From Bacteroidota bacterium (GTDB lineage Bacteria > Bacteroidota > Bacteroidia > CAMBQF01): a stretch of 8,878 nt of DNA. The stretch lies in NCBI GenBank assembly GCA_027483285.1, contig JAIXUZ010000031.1, positions 1 through 8,878 of the forward strand. The letters run 5' to 3'. Shown one piece after another: positions 5,848-8,878 of this stretch. How positions within the stretch are numbered: the first letter of the stretch is position 1; every line of letters begins with the position of its first letter. The position numbers and the translations under genes are program-made. The notes below the pieces were generated by a model. That model worked only from the letters and a program-made list of their open reading frames with translations, made no database searches and was not told the origin of the DNA.

Positions 5848-5917
5848 TTCAAAGTGCATATTGCATAATTAGTATCGCAGCCAGCATTTTGAATTATGAA
5901 TTCTGCATTATGAATTA
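5848..5917. repeat. AT-rich dispersed repeat, copy 2
   Basis: Related to the element at 5443-5513 in the same orientation. It shares CATAATTAG-TATCG (5864-5877), GCATTTTGAATT (5884-5895) and GAATTCTG (5898-5905), with the middle segment six bases shorter. It fills almost the whole space between two converging stop codons, so it may also serve as a transcription end; no classic terminator is seen there. Confidence 0.65.
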
Positions 5918-5927
5918 AAAACCCCTT

Positions 5928-8219
5928 TTAGCGCGGCAACTCATATCGTATACCCGCATAATACCTCCGCCCCTGCATCGATGCATACCCGTATGTAGTA
6001 TCAAAAGTATAGCCCTGCGGGTTATTTGCACTGGCAACAGCATTGCCATTACTATCAAACTGAACCTGCTTATCAAAGGGGTCAAAAGGCCGCATTAGCG
6101 GGTCTTTAGGCATAAAGTTAAACAGGTTTTTACAGCCCGCATACAGCTCTATACGGCCTTTGGCAAACTTACGCGATACTTGCAGGTTTTGCAATGTAAA
6201 CCAGGGCGATTGTAAAGGCCTGTAGTCGTTCGGCAACACGGGCAAATACATGGGGCTAAATACCTGTCCTGAATAATCTACTAGCAACTTTATCGGCTTT
6301 ATGGTATAGCTTACAGAAAATACCCCCTGCATTATGGGGGCATGCACCTGCGGTGTTTTTTGTAGCTGCCCCAAGCTGTCTTCTTCCATTTGGTAAACCT
6401 CCATAAACGTAGCGCCAATGCGGGCCTTTAAACCCGATGTATGGCTAAACTCTACATTAGCCGATACCCCGCGCGATATGCCATACCCCCTGAGGTTTTC
6501 ATAATAAATAGCATTAGGGTTTACAAAATAATCGGCTACTATTTTGTTGCTAAACACAGTATAAAAAATACCCCCGTCAAAGTTTACAAAGCCTTTGTTA
6601 AATACCACCATATTGCTGTAGTTAACATTCCCGTTCCACGACCGTTCAGGCTTTAATTCCTCGGTAATTACAATCTTACGCGACCCGCTAAGCGCCGCAT
6701 GGTCTTCTGTAAAAATATTCACCACTCTAAACCCATTGCCAACACCTACGCGTAAAGCCCCGTTTTGACCTATGTTAAATTTAGCGTTTAGGCGTGGGGC
6801 AAAAATAGGCCCGTGGCTTGCGTTATATTCAAAGCGCAGGCCCGCCAGTAGTTTTATTTTATCAGTTATACCATATTCATCCTGTATAAACAATGCAGGC
6901 TGGTGGGTAATAAAGGGCAGCTGGCGTAGGCTGTCGGTCCCAAAGCCGCGCGTAGCAGGGGTATTATCTATATACCATACATAGCGGTAGGCCAATCCGC
7001 TTACAATTTTATGGTTTGCACCAATGTTTTTTTGCCATATAAGCTGGGTAAATGCAGTATGTTGCCCACCCTTAAAAAAGGTAGTGCCGTAGTAAGAGTT
7101 TTGCCTGTGGTAGTTATAAGAGTATTGCAGGCTTATATTATGCTTTTCGCTGGGCAGGCGGTAGTTGCCAATAAGCTCGTAGCGGTTGGTGTATATACTC
7201 TCTGCATACTTAATATCACCGCCACGGTGTTCGGGTTTGTAGTCCATCTCCCCTCCCAGCCTGTCTTCGTAAATAATGCGCGCCGCTATACCCCATGGCT
7301 GCCCGTATTTGTTTGTAAATGCCAGTTTGGTAAAGGCAGATATTCGGTCTTGAAGGGTAACATCCATAAAATTATCGCCATTACGGTCTGTTGGCAGTTT
7401 ATAGTTGAAGTAGTTAATGCTGGTAATGCCTGCCACCTTTTTACGCTTGTATGCCACAGCCACATCGGTATTAAATTCGCCATACGATGTAGCTGAAAAA
7501 TCGGCCATAACCTTTGGTGCCGTAGCCGGGTTTTTAGTAATGATATTTATAAGCCCACCAACAGCTTCAGAGCCGTACAATGTAGACGATGGCCCTTTTA
7601 CAACCTCTACCCGCTCTATTAATGATGAAGGAATACCTATTTGCCCGTAAACCGACGATAACCCGCTAACAATGGGCATCCCGTCTATAGTTACCAGCGT
7701 GTAAGCACCCTCCATACCGTTAATGTGTATGTCGGCGGTTTGGCAAACATTACAGGCCATTTGCGGCTGCACACCGTTTATCATCTGCATAGCATCATAC
7801 AACGTAGGCGATGAGGTATGGCGGAAAAATGCAGTCCCAAAACTCTCTACCACCACAGGGCTTTCAGACCGTGTAACCTCAGACAAGGTACCCGATACTA
7901 CAACCTCGTTTAGTGGGTTGGCAAACACCTCAAGTTCTATTACCAGCGTGTCGGGCACTGTTGCGCCTATACTAATAGTTACCTCTTTTCTTAAATACCC
8001 CATAGCCGAAACTACCATAGTATAATTGCCCGGGGTTGCGGTTAACGTAAAATCACCCTTTGCACTGCTCACATTGCCATTAGCTGTGCCGCTAATAGCC
8101 ACAGACGCGAAAGGCACCGCATTGCCACCTGATACGATGCGCCCATGCAATGCAATGTTTTGCGCCTGCGCAACCATTGCATATAACAAAACAAATAAAA
8201 GTGTCAGCAGCCTAATCAT
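5928..8219 (-). CDS. TonB-dependent outer-membrane receptor with N-terminal carboxypeptidase-regulatory-like domain
   Basis: A 763-residue TonB-energised outer-membrane transporter. Domains in order: a signal peptide (1-20, ending VAQAQ); a CarboxypepD-regulatory-like beta domain (about 22-100, LHGRIVSGGNAVPFASVAI...); a TonB-box-like NEVVVSGT (104-111); the plug (about 115-230), with DIHINGMEGAYTLVTIDGMP and IERVEVVKGPSSTLYGSEAVGG; then the 22-strand-type barrel, ending RRYYAGIRYELPR. The frame extends to a GTG at 8234, but the promoter-like TATATTTG is only two bases before it, so transcription would start about there. ATG 8217-8219 gives a standard signal peptide. The plug has Cys156 and Cys159 (ACNVCQTADIHI), unusual for this family. 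The divergent neighbour is a DtxR/MntR-type repressor and a palindrome covers the -33 region. This suggests metal-controlled uptake of a metal or metal complex, though the substrate cannot be read from sequence. No SusD partner gene is visible, arguing against glycan uptake. Confidence 0.93.
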   Translation of the reverse strand: MIRLLTLLFVLLYAMVAQAQNIALHGRIVSGGNAVPFASVAISGTANGNVSSAKGDFTLTATPGNYTMVVSAMGYLRKEVTISIGATVPDTLVIELEVFANPLNEVVVSGTLSEVTRSESPVVVESFGTAFFRHTSSPTLYDAMQMINGVQPQMACNVCQTADIHINGMEGAYTLVTIDGMPIVSGLSSVYGQIGIPSSLIERVEVVKGPSSTLYGSEAVGGLINIITKNPATAPKVMADFSATSYGEFNTDVAVAYKRKKVAGITSINYFNYKLPTDRNGDNFMDVTLQDRISAFTKLAFTNKYGQPWGIAARIIYEDRLGGEMDYKPEHRGGDIKYAESIYTNRYELIGNYRLPSEKHNISLQYSYNYHRQNSYYGTTFFKGGQHTAFTQLIWQKNIGANHKIVSGLAYRYVWYIDNTPATRGFGTDSLRQLPFITHQPALFIQDEYGITDKIKLLAGLRFEYNASHGPIFAPRLNAKFNIGQNGALRVGVGNGFRVVNIFTEDHAALSGSRKIVITEELKPERSWNGNVNYSNMVVFNKGFVNFDGGIFYTVFSNKIVADYFVNPNAIYYENLRGYGISRGVSANVEFSHTSGLKARIGATFMEVYQMEEDSLGQLQKTPQVHAPIMQGVFSVSYTIKPIKLLVDYSGQVFSPMYLPVLPNDYRPLQSPWFTLQNLQVSRKFAKGRIELYAGCKNLFNFMPKDPLMRPFDPFDKQVQFDSNGNAVASANNPQGYTFDTTYGYASMQGRRYYAGIRYELPR

Positions 8220-8236
8220 TTCATACTTTAACACTG

Positions 8237-8244
8237 CAAATATA
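8237..8244 (-). promoter_or_regulatory. Predicted -7 promoter element of the TonB-dependent receptor
   Basis: The minus strand reads TATATTTG, an exact TAnnTTTG match. Nineteen bases upstream, where TTG is expected, is TTA, inside the palindrome at 8264-8287. The leader to ATG 8219 would be only about 10-15 bases. Confidence 0.5.
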
Positions 8245-8263
8245 GTTTAGTTTCGCAAAAAAA

Positions 8264-8287
8264 TAAAATTAGTCATGCCTAATTTTA
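8264..8287. promoter_or_regulatory. 24-bp palindrome, candidate DtxR/MntR-family operator
   Basis: TAAAATTAG (8264-8272) and CTAATTTTA (8279-8287) are perfect inverted arms around TCATGC, whose inner CATG is itself symmetric, so only one base pair of the 24-bp site is asymmetric. The minus strand reads TTAGGCATGACTAA at the core, close in form to the known DtxR/IdeR box (TTAGG-type half-site, CCTAA-type opposite half). It covers the receptor's -33 position, and a DtxR-family gene lies next door. That this regulator binds it is an inference. Confidence 0.65.
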
Positions 8288-8295
8288 ACAGGTTG

Positions 8296-8315
8296 AATAT
8301 TAGTTTAGTAATATT
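8296..8315. repeat. Second, shorter inverted repeat in the receptor/regulator spacer
   Basis: AATATTA (8296-8302) and TAATATT (8309-8315) are perfect inverted arms around GTTTAG. The centre is 30 bp from that of the larger palindrome. It could be an auxiliary operator; being purely AT-rich, it could also be chance. Confidence 0.35.
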
Positions 8316-8394
8316 AATAAGGTAGCTTAAAAACGGTCACATCTGTTAATAGGTTGCAGCACATTTACTAATTCGTCTATTATCCAATTCGTTA

Positions 8395-8424
8395 TTTGCC
8401 ATTAGTAACTTTATTATAGCTTTG
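8395..8424 (+). promoter_or_regulatory. Predicted Bacteroidota-type promoter of the DtxR/MntR-family gene
   Basis: TTTG at 8395-8398, 18 bases, then TAGCTTTG at 8417-8424. The start codon follows 17 bases downstream. The two palindromes lie about 80-130 bases upstream, so they are less likely to repress this gene than the receptor. Confidence 0.62.
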
Positions 8425-8441
8425 CTGTACAATAGTATTGT

Positions 8442-8878
8442 ATGCTAACAGTTGCTGAAGAAAATTACATTAAGGCCATATATAAGCTGGCAGAGCGTAA
8501 CGAAATTGTTACCACCAAAGACATTGCCGACAGGGTCTCGACCAAGCCATCGTCTGTTAGCGATATGCTTAAAAAGCTGGCCGAGAAAAAATACATTAAC
8601 TACGAGAAATACCAACATATATCGCTTACCAAGCTGGGCGAAAAAATTGCCTTAAAAACCATTCGCAAGCACCGCCTGTGGGAGGTGTTTCTGGTAGAAA
8701 AACTGGGCTTTGGCTGGGACGAAATTCACCCCATTGCTGAAGAACTGGAGCATATAAACTCTGACGAACTGGTAGACCGCCTCGACAACTTTTTAGGCAA
8801 CCCCGAATACGACCCCCACGGCGACCCTATACCCACTGCCGAGGGCAAAATAAACGCTAAAAAAGTAAAAAAACTTGC
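8442..8878 (+). CDS. DtxR/MntR-family metal-dependent transcriptional repressor (3' end outside window)
   Basis: The frame is open from ATG 8442-8444 to the window end: 145 residues with no stop. These proteins bind Mn(II) or Fe(II) and then repress metal-uptake genes. Seen: the winged helix (about 1-72) with AEENYIKAIYKL, DIADRVSTKPSSVSDMLKKL (recognition helix about 37-47) and YEKYQHISLTKLGEKIA; then the dimer/metal domain (about 73-130), KHRLWEVFLVEKLG...EIHPIAEELEHINSDELVDRL, ending in the family's DPHGDPIP. By alignment from memory, His77, Glu81, His96, Glu103 and His104 match DtxR ligands. Glu100 replaces DtxR Cys102, as in Mn-sensing MntR, and Asn8 stands where MntR has Asp8 and DtxR Met10. 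A third, FeoA/SH3-like domain may follow outside the window. It is divergent from the TonB-dependent receptor, its likely target. Metal specificity (Mn versus Fe) is uncertain. Confidence 0.92.
   Translation, partial: MLTVAEENYIKAIYKLAERNEIVTTKDIADRVSTKPSSVSDMLKKLAEKKYINYEKYQHISLTKLGEKIALKTIRKHRLWEVFLVEKLGFGWDEIHPIAEELEHINSDELVDRLDNFLGNPEYDPHGDPIPTAEGKINAKKVKKL

Noticed and set aside
8220..8234. GTG at 8234 as start of the TonB-dependent receptor
   Set aside because: The -7 promoter match ends two bases upstream of it, so transcription would begin at or beyond it. ATG 8219 gives a clean signal peptide.
8452..8655. 67-codon plus-strand frame inside the regulator gene
   Set aside because: It is in a different frame from the clear DtxR-family protein that starts at 8442 and has no recognisable domain.
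1..8878. CRISPR array, tRNA, rRNA, transposase, prophage or secondary-metabolite genes
   Set aside because: None is visible on either strand; the repeats found are few, imperfect and intergenic.

Overview
This window looks like chromosomal DNA from a member of the Bacteroidota (Flavobacteriia, Sphingobacteriia or Chitinophagia; the sequence does not settle which). The evidence is consistent. Several starts are preceded by the Bacteroidota promoter form TTG-N(17-19)-TAnnTTTG, Shine-Dalgarno sequences are weak or absent, and there is a TonB-dependent receptor with an N-terminal carboxypeptidase-regulatory-like domain. The dispersed AT-rich intergenic repeats and the C/G-rich hairpin repeat also fit this phylum. 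Most genes are single transcription units that alternate in strand. I see no tRNA, rRNA, CRISPR array, transposase or phage gene.

Layout. 1-399: the 3' end of fumarylacetoacetase (tyrosine and phenylalanine breakdown). 429-776 (-): an alkyltransferase-like DNA repair protein in which the catalytic cysteine of the MGMT family is alanine. 1063-2385 (+): an E2 acyltransferase of a 2-oxoacid dehydrogenase complex, probably the branched-chain type. 2406-3020 (-): an unrecognised membrane-anchored protein. 3122-3814 (+): a membrane-anchored TPR protein with a clear promoter and a clear terminator. 4079-5374 (-): enolase, with a terminator downstream and a 16-bp-stem palindrome over its promoter. 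5527-5847 (+): a small acidic protein of unknown function, bracketed by two copies of an AT-rich repeat. 5928-8219 (-): a TonB-dependent receptor. 8442 to the end (+): a DtxR/MntR-family metal-dependent repressor that runs off the window.

Most of the window is housekeeping or unlinked functions. The part most likely to act as a unit is the right end: the receptor and the DtxR/MntR-type regulator are divergent across a 222-bp spacer. That spacer holds a 24-bp near-perfect palindrome of DtxR-box form, placed over the -33 region of the receptor promoter. This suggests a metal-responsive outer-membrane uptake system whose repressor lies next door. The receptor's plug domain carries an unusual CxxC motif. 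Regulation and substrate are inferences.
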